64,000 bases of DNA from Phytoseiulus persimilis (lineage: Eukaryota > Arthropoda > Arachnida > Mesostigmata > Phytoseiidae). This document shows positions 48,101 through 60,300 of this stretch, piece by piece; the stretch's first letter is position 1; every line of letters starts with the position of its first letter. The notes beneath the pieces were generated by a model. The model had not been told where the DNA came from, ran no database searches, and worked only from the letters and a program-made list of their open reading frames with translations. The stretch spans positions 40,110,745 through 40,174,744 of the forward strand of contig CM075102.1 of assembly GCA_037576195.1 (NCBI GenBank). The letters are read 5' to 3'. Position numbers and translations under genes: made by a program.

Positions 48101-49215
48101 CAGCGATTTCTTGATGCAATTAGTTTCTGGAGCTTCGAAAAGTTCGTGGGGTCGCTCTCGGAGGTTGGAGGTCCGCACCGAGGTCTCGGAGTACCGGATA
48201 AGCAGGACTATTCCACCCAAGCCTCCCCGCCGTCATCTCTCGCTTGAAAATCGATGCCGGGCGAGCTTTTCGGGGCAGTACATGGCATCGAGACGGAGTG
48301 TGCTACCACGGAACGATTCTCGAATCCTGGAGATGAACACTCGGATTCCGAACGTATTCACTCATCCTATCAGAGGTAAGCAAGGTATTGTGTTGGCAAC
48401 GTCTATCCCAAAAGAGAAAGACGGGTTGCTCCAATGAGTAAAGTAGTCCTGGGTCAATTTGAAACAATGCATACTCACAATGCAACAATACTTTTGGGGA
48501 GATCTCTCTGCAAGCGGGCTACGTGGAGAAGCATGAGTTGGGAACTAGGAGGAGGATCCCGACATCGGCAATGCCGCTGCCGACCGCACCGAAGCGAGTT
48601 TCTCTGCCCTGAAGAGATATCTATCGCTTGATTGCGCTTAATCGTAGTGGAACATTTCTTAATCTCCGGCGAGTGCGATGGAATTCGGAATTTTCGTGTT
48701 TTTTTCCGCCAATCGATGAAAACTCACGCGGTAAAGAGAAGGCTCGGAGAATCGATCAAATCACCTCTGCCTCGCTTCGAAACTCTTCGGAGTCCGTTGA
48801 GAACTTTTTTACAGCATTTTCGTGCCGAATTCCGCCGAAGGCTCCGTTTTTGTCGCTAGAAGGAGGTGAGCCATGAGACGCAGCTGCGTTGGTCGATCAG
48901 CGAACAGTGTTTTCCGCAGTTCGGAGTAATTATTTTTTTATGGAGTGTTTAGTGGGCATCGAGGGAAGTTAATCAACAGCGGAGCGGGCACCCCGGTGTC
49001 ATTTTCGGGAGTGTTAGTTCAACTCATTTCATGAGAAAACAAAAGCGCTAGTCACAACAAACGGAGCCAGTGACTCGCCGATCAGGGGGCCAAACATCGT
49101 GCCTCAGATGGCCCGCTCGACCGAATAGCTATAGACCTCAGTTTGCAGCGCATCATTTGGGGAATCGGACTGGGAGCATTGCGGAAGCGAATTCAGAATA
49201 CAGAAGGAAGGGCTG
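45150..49215. other. No confident gene
   Basis: A minus-strand frame at 46926-47195 begins right after a TAG acceptor-like site and is S/K-rich (contains ADFPRAKSWSVKSFQDERM); it could be an isolated exon but nothing joins it. Other frames look random. Confidence 0.2.
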
Positions 49216-49573
49216 AGCTAGGCATGAATTTCCGAGACTCGGAACTCGGAAACGGAGATCCATCATCAACAGACGTTTCCAAACCACCGAAATCATCCAA
49301 GAAATAGTTTCCGACTTGGGCATGAGGAACGGAGCATCTGTAGGGGGATAAGAACCTGTGGTCCACCCTTGGCTCCGTTGAGACGCTTTCCGTTTTATTC
49401 GCTTGCATGAGTTGGATCATATCCTCCTGAAGATGCTCCGTTTCTCATGCCCTAGTCGGAAACTATTTCTTGGATGATTTCGGTGGGTTGGAAACGTCCG
49501 TTGATGATGGATCTCGGTTTCCGAGTCAAATAATAATTTCCGAGTTCCGAGTCTCGGGAATTCATGCCTAGCT
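49216..49573. repeat. Third, compact inverted repeat (hairpin)
   Basis: The arm 49216-49339 is the inverted copy of 49431-49573, from AGCTAGGCATGAATT at one end to GGAGCATCT at the loop side. The right arm has a 19-bp extra block (near 49520-49538). The loop is 91 bp (49340-49430). Identity in paired parts is about 90% by eye. There is no ORF. It could be a non-autonomous DNA element or a hairpin-RNA source. Confidence 0.75.
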
Positions 49574-52500
49574 ACAGCGAGGGGAGAAACGGAAACGAAG
49601 TCGATTGGAATTCCATAATCGTTTGGGTATGCCGGTTTTGAACAAGAAGCTTTCATCATTGAGCAACGGTTTCATAACAGTCGAGCGTTGTCGATCATAA
49701 CTGCGCGCGAAGGTGCCTGACTCAGAAAACCCCTGTATTTCATAACGTGGAAAGAAAAACTGCACAGTTCGTGTGAATTCGAAGTGGTGCGGTGCGCATG
49801 TTTATGCAAATTGAGCTGACGACGGAGGCGTGATTGATCGCATCATTTCGAAATTTTGCTGTCCTCGGCGTTTTTGTATGGAGAGGTCTTTTGTCTCTGG
49901 GCTATTGCCACTTCAGAGTAACGGTTAAACGGCTGTGTCATGACTGGAATTTCGAACTCATACATCCAGACGGTTGAACTGAATAGAATAAGTCACAAGG
50001 ACCATGGAGTCCAGTGAAACCGTCGCGGGATTAACAGAAATGAGCAAGGGGATTCCCTTCTGTTGATTAGCTGAGGAAATTTCGCAACTCGCCAGTTGTG
50101 GAGCTGATTGTCAGAACTGGCCGCGGCTCCGCCATGAAGATTGTAGCAATCCTCCACGATGTCAGGTAGCAGGATCGCAGGTTGTTGGATTGCAGATCAC
50201 AGAATGTTATACTGAAGCGAACTCCGTGCGCACCGGGGAGGAGCCTCGGATTTCCGTTGGTCTCATGGCGCGTCGGCCGTTCGTACAATCACGCAGAGAA
50301 GATGAATCTTTCGTTCGTGGAGTCAGATCATTCCTGAGATTGGGCTGTGATCTTCCGCCATGTCTGCTGGATGATTGATCCGAACTAAATTCCTCTGTAG
50401 CATTACTTCACCATGGGCCAGTATTGGGAGACACCAACAACATCCTGACGGCATGAAGCGATCGAACAGATGTTTCCATTGAATATTTCAGATTGGCAGG
50501 CCTTTCCATCTTCGACGGTGTCATAGAAGAGGATTGACGCCCGAAGTTCGAGACTGTGACATACTGTCCCTGGAGTCTAACGGCGTAGGAACGGAAACTT
50601 CGCTCTAGATCATCGAAGTTCCGGAAGGCGCTTTGTTGGACACGCGTCATCTCTGGAACCGATTTGAGAGTGCGTCGGGTATCCATCGTGGGAATATTAG
50701 AGGAGATCAGCTCTTTGGTGGCGGAGATTCTCTTCCTCTTTGTAGATCAGATTTTTGACAGAAGTTCGGAGTTCCTTAAATGATTCCCCACGAGGTTGTC
50801 TGTTTGACATCTTTACTACAGTAGCGGTCCTATTGAAGTCGATCATCATGAAAGCACCAAAGCTACACGCATTTCGAGTTCTTCAGTCACCTGTTGAAAT
50901 TGTCTTGGAGGGCGTGACTGTGGCTTCGATAGGTCCACCCTCTTGTCTTCGGAAGTTGCTTCCCTATTCAGAGTTTCGATATCGTAAATCACAAGTGAGC
51001 AGCAAGCACGGCATGGCGAGATGGATAGCGAGCGACAGAGGAAAAAAAGCAGCACAAGTGCGTTATATTGGATTGAAGGCCAAGAATGGGTCGAAATGCA
51101 ATGGTTCGATTAATTTACAGCCCGTGGTCGATCGGGCAGCCCCCTACAAGCGGACCTCTTAATCTGTGTGATGAGTTTATTGGCTGGTTCAGGGAGCCCA
51201 GATGTCCGAGTTCCTCGCAGAGACGTTGACCGATCTGAGGATTGAAGCTGGATTAAACATCGAAAAATCCACACGACGGAATTCTTCGCTGTCTCCGGCA
51301 TGCTCCACACAGTGCGCAGCCGGATGATGGAACATGGCCCAACCGGCTCGACGCCATATGGATCCCGTTGAACTTGAAGGGTTGTTTTGTGGACTCAGCA
51401 CCGTACGCCGCCGATCGGCTCTGACACTAAGGCAGACTTCCGAACGTGTTCGGAATTCGCCATTCCCCCCGTTTTTGAAGGTCAAGAACGCGCCATCGGA
51501 GTCAGTGATCCAAGCAGAGGTATTCCATTGAGCGAAGCGGCTCAGCCCAAAGCGATTGAACCGAGAGCTCGGAACTCGTATTTCAGATGACCACATCCTG
51601 TTTCGGCAGGTTGGCAGCCGACATCGCAGGACACAACCTGCTCGTGATCAATAGCAGAACCTAATTCGCCACATCGTTGACAGCGCCGCTCTCATAAAGT
51701 TGTTGGACGAGCGTGAAAGTTCGATTTCGAAAGCAGTCAGAAAGGCGGTGGAGCACAGGTTCGTTTCACAGCCTCCCTCTGCCTTGCGAAACAACAAACA
51801 AAGGTCGACCATGAGCGAGAATTCAACCGCAAATCTCAGAACTGAGTCGCTGTTCTGTGCGGATGAACAGAAGATTCCGAAAGTTCTGCACAGCCCCATA
51901 CACGTTCCTGAACCGCACAGCGACTCTTTCGGATCCACGGAGTGAACGCTGCGTGGACGGCTCTCCGCGGGCGAGTTTCCGTGGGTCTAGTTACAGCGGC
52001 GTGAGATATTTCTGCCTCTATTCGGATTCATTATCGGCTGGCACGATGTACCTCATACCTGTCTGGTGAAGCACACATCGACTCGAGTCTTTCAATGATG
52101 ATTTCGACTGCCGCTGGAGCTGAGCAGGTTTCTTAAGGTTTTTGAGCTCCATTCTTGAGTTGAAATTTACAACCTCCGTCTCCCCTGTGAGGCATCTGAA
52201 GAATTTAGCCAGTGAGCCAAAAGTCTCGAAAGCTCAAAGCAGAATTTTACGCCTTTTACGAACAGTGTTCCTGTGACGGAGGAACAATACTACTCCCGCA
52301 AGCGCAACCATAGGAAGGGCATACGTTTTTAACGACCTGCGCGTCACTGTCGTGCAAAAGTATATGCAACCGAGCGCTGTAGCAAGCCCCAAGCCAGCAC
52401 ACAAACCAACGAGGCTCCACTGAAGACTCTGACGAGTGGGAACAAACTCGTAAAGGCCTCAGTCCTGGAGCAGGTTGCCATGTTGCTATATCTTTAATCT

Positions 52501-52601
52501 GCTGCGCGCTCAAATACAGAAAAAAGCACACAGAACCTCTGCCTAGGGCAATAAAACCGCTCCAATGTGTGCAACAGGTTTGTTCTCAACGGCTGAAAAT
52601 G
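49574..52601. other. No confident gene
   Basis: A plus-strand stretch from an ATG at 50848 to a GTGAGC donor at 50994 (contains KLHAFRVLQSPVEIVLEGVT) resembles an exon but has no partner. Remaining frames look like chance. Confidence 0.2.
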
Positions 52602-52638
52602 ACACACACACACGCTCACTCAGGCGGACACGTTTGCC
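52602..52638 (+). repeat. CA-repeat-linked dispersed motif, copy 2
   Basis: ACACACACACGCTCAC followed by GCGGACACGTTTGCC, similar to 35404-35447. Confidence 0.4.
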
Positions 52639-55600
52639 TCATCCCTAGAAATGCCTCATCGAAGGCGAGTTTCTGAATTTTAGCAGGAAATGTGAATTCG
52701 ATCCATTTCGCAGTTGCGCGCTGTTAGAAATCGAATCGTCGTGTGTTTAGGAAAATCACTCCACGTCTCTGTTTCACACATCGGATAATCTAGCGCCAAG
52801 AAGTTTCTTATGGCCTGAATCTTCAGAATAGCACTGCTCGGAGAAACAGCAGTCACCGCGAGGAATCCGAACTGTGACCCGTCGAAACATGGAGAACAAC
52901 CCCCTCCCGATAAGAATGGGAACTGATTCAATTTTTACTTCCGCTCGTGCTGAACGCGCAGTTCTTCCCCTGGCTCTCCGGTTCATTGAAAAATTCGATG
53001 CGAACAACATCCTTCGGAACCTATGACGGCAACTTCCAGTTGAGTCCCAGAGCCTCAGACTTCCGGGGGTTTGCGTCGGAGTCTCTCAGTTCCCCCCTTT
53101 AGCTCGTAATCACAGTCACGTGATGGCTGTCCGATTCCTCGCCCTCGGGATCTCGGAGCGTGAGTTTGATCCGGCAGAAACAGTCGGCCCGGAATCAACA
53201 GAACACTCTTACTCCGCTGCTCCGCTGGAGCTTCATCGTCCACCGTACCCAACAATCTAAGTTCAGCTGGGAACTCCATTCCGCTCCTCAAGTTACGAAC
53301 CGCTGACAGCAACAACAGACAGAGTAGAGAGATTTTTCGTCGAGTTTATCCAACAATGTTGACGCCGTTTAAATGCCCACCGAGGAATTCAGGCCCGACC
53401 CAAAAACTTCACTGAAAGAGAGAAACTGGTTCCTCGCGGCTTCCAGGTTCGCTCTCAATGACATAGACATCGTGGTGAGCTCAGAAAGGATCCTGTTTGA
53501 AACCCATCAGACGTCCGAGTCCTGAGAACTATCGAGTGGATAGCTCAGCCATAAACTTGGAAGAATGGAGAGAGTTCGTCGAGAAAACAGTAGATTCTTC
53601 ATACAGCCTCCCAGTCCCGGATTCGATGACTCGTATTTTTCAATGACCATTCGGAGGCGCTTTAGATGGACTTTAATTCACTTCCTGAATAAATGCTGGC
53701 GTCGGAAGGTTGGTTTGGCTAGCTGGCTCCGAGAAGAATGTGCTTTCTACTCCTCACCGGAGTTCCTGTGGACTTCTTTGAGCCACGCGGACATTTAACC
53801 AAATATGCTCTCGTCTATTCTACGGAGCATGCAAGCAACAACGCCAGGCCTTCTTTCTTCGGTCTTCTGACATACACACACACGCTCACAGACGGACAAC
53901 CGGAGAGTCTCGCACACACACACACACACACAATTTCTCTCTCATCATTGAAATGTGCCCGCCAAACGGGTTGCACTTGCCGGTATGCAAACTATGCGCG
54001 GGACAGGTAGATTCCTGTGGAGTTTGACATGCGGCGGTACAATGGCCGAGTATCTGGGTAATGCATCCGGTGGTGGTGGGCTTGGCCACTCTAGCTCCTC
54101 AAATAGCTGCTGCCAGTGCGACTGCGGCGGCCTCGATGCTGCTACGCTGGCAGGAGCCTTCATCGCTGGGCACCAGCAGAAGAACAGGCAGAGTCTGTCG
54201 CACCGGACTCTGGAGACCCACAGGAACCACGGCTCTTCGTCCGACATCTTCGGCTGTTGTGAGTCACAGCGGAGTCTCCGTGTGACGAGTTTCAATCGAT
54301 TTGGATGAAAGAAATATCGGATTAGAACGGAGGGGGGGGGAGCTCAATACGCTTTCTATGTTCTTCAATGAGTTGTCCGGTCCTTGTTCAGAGTCGAATC
54401 ATCTTTTTGCGCATGAAGCGCCAATCCACATCCCCCACCCCATGAGCGTGGTCGTCGCAGAGGATTGAGTATCCGCATAGATTCAGTTTCTCGATATCTT
54501 GCCAGTTCTGTTTCCGAATCATACTCGGACCCAAATGCCGAGACAATCGCAGATCCGCCCTCACCAGAAGCAGTCTTGATCTCAGAATCCTAGCATCCCT
54601 ACTTACATAGATCCCGCAAGAATTCGATTTCCACGTGAGCTCAAAGTCAGGGACGAATTCCACGGCTCCCAGTATCGCAGCTTCCGGATCTTGCAGACCC
54701 GGATCTCGATCGTATCCTCGGACAAAACCTGAACGGGTGACATTGTTGGAACCCGGTTCGCGGACCGTGATCAACTCTCCTTTCTCGTGTTGTCTGATGT
54801 CACGGTCGAGACTGAAACGTTGTCCGAATCCGCGAGTTTCGTCGGTTCCGAGCGAAGACAGGGAGAAATATGAGTTCTCTCGTTTCAACACCTCCGAAGG
54901 CTATTCGCCGCTAGCTGCTTGTTGAATAGAAACTAAATTGAACTAAATAGGGCATTCGTTCAAATACCCGTGACGCGACTCTCGAGAACACAGAAGCGAA
55001 AACCTGTTCTTGCTTGTTGACCGCCTCTCTCAGCCATGTGCACTGGTTTCGCATTCCAATGGAACTTTTTAGAAATTTTTCTACAGGCCAGTTTTTTTGC
55101 CCGCCGGCTCCAAAACCATAAAGTTCCATGAGCTCTGATATGCGATCCCGACTCATCACAGTCCTAGCGGCTATCCAAATTCAGGCATCATGGTGTACTC
55201 TCAACCGAAGAACAGCCGACAAGGCTAGCGCGATCTGCCACATACGTGTAGATCCGCTTCCGTTTTTGATACAGCTCGAAAGTTTGAGCCCGACCTTTTC
55301 TTTGAGCGATAGGTGAGACGGAGCGGCTTTTCTCCGCAGTACGAGGCAATACCCGCTCAAGCTCCAGGGGAATGGCTCTCAGAAATCAGTTTTTCTAGTC
55401 TCAGTCAAGGGTGACTTCTACTCCAGTATGCGTTTCCGCACAAGGTCCGAACCCGGAAACCGCGAGGAGCTGCTGTGCTTCATTTGTGAAGCACTCCGCA
55501 GCCGTCACTCGCACGATCGACCACTTGCCTCAAGTAATCCAACAAGACTCCTCTAATGGCGCTGTATAGAGAAAAATGGGCCATGCTAGATCAGGTCCCC

Positions 55601-57355
55601 AGGGAACACCAGCGAATATGAGCAAGGCTGAATCTCATCCACCGGGCTCATGGCCGAACAGCTTCCAGAACGTAGACAACCTGTCAGAAAACTGTTGGGA
55701 AGACATTCTAGCGGCTGCTTCCTACGCCGAATCTCATCGCGCTCCATCAACTCGCGCCAGATAAACTCCGCGAAGCACTTCAAGGTATACTTGCTGCTGA
55801 GTCCTTGATACGCACTATAGTTTCAGGCTAGCGAGGTCGACTTCTGTCGGAACCCTGGGCCTGACGCATGGACGAACGATAGACTTCAAACGATTTTTGA
55901 GCCCGTATCAAGCTGGTGGGATGAACAGAAGAGGGCGGACTTAGTCAGAAACTTCTGCGTGACTGCACTTTCATATCGAAGGACGGCAATTAAACTCTGA
56001 TCGACGATTCCCACAATCGGTTGCGCCGGTGGAGTATGCACGGGTCGGGTTCGCTATCAACAATGCTTGAACCCGGTCAATGAGCTCACAATGCACCGCC
56101 GATCCATCCATGCATTGACGGATGAGACCACTGTCACTCAGTATTTGATTGTGGTGAGAAATTCGAGAGATTCATGATGGAGTGACTTCTTGCTGCCCGC
56201 ATGCCATCTCTTGTTGAAGACTCTCTGTGGAGAGACTTTCCGTGGAGCTACGCCGAACGGCAAGAATGCCTCCATAGATCTTTGGACATGCGAAGTACCT
56301 GACGGATGATGAATGACATGAGCACTAGACATCGGTGACATGGAAACCATCGGACAAGTGTTCGAGAGGAATGCTCTACACTCGAAAGCCGTTTGGGTCA
56401 ACTTCTTCGTTTTCTCTACACACGCAAGAATCTCTCACAAACACAAGCTGGTTCATCACAAAGTCGCGTATCCGCTCATCCGATTCTCGCGTTCCGCTGA
56501 GACGTTTCCAGAGACGAATGGTGGCTTCCTAGACGCGGAACTTCTCACTCGTCCGTGGGCTAAAGCAAGGAGGGAATCCCGTTGCATTAGGTGGATTGGG
56601 TAGTTGTTCACAGCTCTGATATCTCTGAGAGACATCTGAAATGCCTCGGTAAGGTTGCTCGCGTGTCTCGGAAAGAACAAGGAGGGAGCTACGGCGGACT
56701 CGGTCCGAAATTATTGACAGGTGATCACTACTTTTGACTCTTGTTGATCAACACGCAAGTTGGCCAGGGATGGAATACAAGGAGAAGAGGACCTGAGAAA
56801 CCATTCGGGCAAGAGCTACTCGTTTTTCTTCAGCACATGTCCACAATAACGTCTCGACATTCATGGTATCGCGTGTTCTAGACCTCCAAGATATGGAGCG
56901 TGTTCTTAGTCGCTTGTGAAGTCTTCCATGGTATGCTCATGGGATATCTATTGAATGCCTGAATGCGATCGAAAAATTCAATTTCATGCGGAGGGCTCCT
57001 CTCGCAGTATTGGTACAGATGTTATTTCTCAACTTTGGCTGTCAGGTCTTCTACTCAGCTGTTCTACTCGGCGACGTCGCTGCAACTGGTCGTTGAACAT
57101 TCCAATGTTGTAGGAACATTCAGGGCCCAGACGCGGAAAAGTCATTCTCGAAAAACGTTTGATGATTCATTTCGCCAAGATGAGTCGCAGCCCGAACCCA
57201 ACCGTCGCTCAACGCGGGCACTGTTCAAAAGTTGGCGCCGGTGCGCTCGCCGCGCGCCAAACCTGTGTCTGTTGTGGAGAAGAAATCATCAAGTCGAACC
57301 TTGTTCCGGATTACAGTCCTGAGTTCCGTCTGAGACGGTGTTGGAATTAGAACCG
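52639..57355. other. Intergenic upstream of PARP1
   Basis: Contains CA tracts (53874-53884, 53913-53932), a G run near 54331 and chance frames. Around 54000-54300 three frames of opposite strands overlap (one plus-strand frame is G/S-rich with CCQCDCGG) and none is supported. The PARP1 promoter should lie just before 57356, but no TATA box was found. Confidence 0.25.
53913..53932. repeat. CA microsatellite
   Basis: Perfect (CA)10, 30 bp after a second short CA run linked to CGCTCAC. Confidence 0.8.
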
Positions 57356-60300
57356 ATGGCCGATGTAGGTTTGCCGTTCAAAGTCGACTATGCCAAGTCT
57401 GGTCGAGCTTCGTGCAGGAGCTGCAAATCGTCAATCTCGAAGGATGATCTGCGACTCGCATCAGTTGTACAGGTTTGTGAATTCCATGACGATAACTTTG
57501 AACACGCAGCACGCAACCTGGGATCGAGTAGATACCACCCCCACCCATCAGACCTGAGGCCAGGGAGCAATTGATTCCCGTTCATGGCAGTATTGAGTCC
57601 CTTGTTGACTGGGACGACGTTTACGAATGATACCTGTAGAAGAGCCATATATCCCAGGTCGGCTGAGTGAGCTGTGAAAAAGAGGTTTCTGCGAACGTGG
57701 GAGCTCGTTACGACCTCTGGGAGCTGTCTGAGGTGACGGGAAGTGCGTTATCAGTTTCGTGTCGGACTCTTCAGGAGTGTGGACCAAGTTCCATCTTGTT
57801 TGCAATCGATGCGTTCCGTCAAAAATTACGTATGAGGCGGCAGATGGGCTCCAGCTCTGGTAGAAATATACCTAGAATCAGAGCTCCCCATCATGATCGT
57901 ATGTCGAATGCTAACTTCACGTTCCTCCAAAACAGTCGGCATCATTCGACGGGAAAATGACGAAATGGTTTCATTTCGCCTGTTTTTTCCTGAAAAATAA
58001 ACCGAAATCAACCGGGGACATCGACGGCTTTTCTAATATCAAGTAAGTCGAGAACCGTTCGAGAATAATCGAGATGGTCTTGTCATCTGGCGCGGACTCG
58101 ATAGAGTTTGAGAGGTTGCTGATGAACTTCATGTTTCAGATATGAGGATCAGAAACGAATCGAAAAGAAAGTTGGTACCGGAGGAGGCACAGCTGAGATC
58201 GCTGGGAGAAAATCGGTATCAGCCAAAGAAAAGAAAAACGCTACGCTCGAGTACTCGGTAGATCATGCCAAAAGTGGACGATCTACTTGTCGGCATTGTG
58301 ACATGCTCATCGCGAAAGGTAGGCATTTCTCAGATGCCAAACGAACGGCAGCTTTCCTTTCAAGTCCACTTGATCAAATCGAATATTCGAGAATTCCTTT
58401 TAGAATTTATATTTCTAATGAAGCGCGCTCTACCCCAGATCAAGTGCGAATCTCGAAAATGGTGTATGACTCCGAGCGGGCACTAGCCTATGGCCCCTAC
58501 CCGGGTTGGTACCACGTCGAATGCTTCCTCGCAAATCGCGAAATGCTCGACTGGTATCTCCCGGCACAAGATCTCCCCGGTTTCAAGTCCCTCGCAGTGG
58601 AAGATCAGAAGATGCTGAAGGAAAAAATCCCCAAGATCGCACCTGTGTTCGTTTCTTTTCCCACTGAACAAGTATATGAAAAGGAGAACTCGTTGCGGCT
58701 GGACTCGAAAGTGCCGCCAAGGATAATGGAATTTCATAACCTATTCAGGAAACGGCCTGCAGAGGAGGAGAACTCCGAGCCAGCTGCTAAGAAGAAGAAG
58801 CCCGATGAAGAGTCCGCTCTGAAGAAGCAGAGTGACAAGCTATTCAAATTGCAGAAACAGATCGAGACAGAAATGACTAAACGACAAATCACGGAGATTT
58901 TCGAGTACAATAACCTCCACGTGCCTACTGGTATAAGTCGAATGACAGAATGGTAGGTGGGGGCTCGATCTGAGCCAAAGCGAACCTTTCCGCGAAGACT
59001 ACTCAAATGACGGTTTCCATCACCTCATAATTGTCGTTCAAGATACGAATGAAACTGTTCGGGTTCCGCTGTTGAAGCTCCGTTTCATTTCCCTCATAGG
59101 CTAGCTGATGCCATCGTCTTCGGGGTTTGCGACCCGTGTCCCGAGTGCAAACAAAAGGCTCTTCGATTCAAGAACAACGTTTACAAGTGCTACGGTGATT
59201 TCTCCGAATTCACCACGTGTGAATACACAACTACGGACCCCAAACGATCGAAAATCAAAGTTCCCAAAGAGTTCCTACAAGCCTTCCCTTTCCTCAAAGG
59301 TAGCGTGGGGAGGAGGTGAGTTCTCTTATTTTGGAGCTCGTTGGGAAAAATTACTCGCTCGGGCGCTGTGTACTATTAACAGTTGTCGGAGGAGCGAGGT
59401 CGGGTCGACATCGGTCGAGTCTTTTGTTGAAACGTGGTGAAGTAGAATCTTCGAAGCTAACGCCCAAGACTCTTCAGGGTCATTCCATCGGTCGTCGCCA
59501 AACCCACCGTAACTCCCAAGGCAGAAGCGAGACAGAGTAAGACCGTGAAAGCCCTCGCGGGCTGTCAGATCGTCATCGAAGCCACGGACCAAGAATACGA
59601 GATCGTCAAGTCGAAAGTTCTCAGCTTCGGAGGCAAGATAGTCAAACAGGTCTCCGAGGACACCCTGTGCGTGATCTCCACACAAGGTGACTACCCTTCG
59701 ATTTCAAGAAGGAACGCCGTTCCGATAAACTCCAGTCTTTTGAGAGCGCTGTCGCAATCCAATGCGTCGTGAACGTTGAGGAACAGCATCAGCTCAGAGG
59801 AATTGCTCATGCGTCTTGTTTCGTTTCCAGAGAACGTTGCTGAGATGTCATCCAAAGTAAAAAAAGCCAAGAAGCTCGACGTATTTGTAGTATCGGAAGA
59901 CTTTTTGGAGAAGTGCAAGAATAATGGATCCGTAAATCTGAAATCTCATAGGCTGGTCGATTGGGGCGACGAGGCGAGTTGAAACATTCGAGAAAGCTTT
60001 GAAACTTCGTATATTTTCCGCGTCGATTGTGATGCTCCTTCGCACTCGAATTCGGGAGCCCCAAAATCAAGCTTCTCTGTGAGGCCATGGAATGTATTGT
60101 CTTCCATACTTCACTCCTCAGAGCTCTGAGAGACCAACTGAATGTCTTTTTCAGGCGCGGCTATCGAAGATATTGTCCGAAGCTCAGAAATCCGCGTCGG
60201 AGCTCTCTCTGAAATCCGGAAAATCAATGTTTTCCAAAAGTGGCGAATCAACAGTGAAAGTCAAGCTGAACGGACTGGTCGCTGTGGATCCCGATTCCGG

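Noticed and set aside
57159..57350. Small frame with CVCCG just upstream of PARP1
   Set aside because: It ends before the PARP1 ATG and the cysteines do not match any PARP finger; likely 5' UTR or intergenic.
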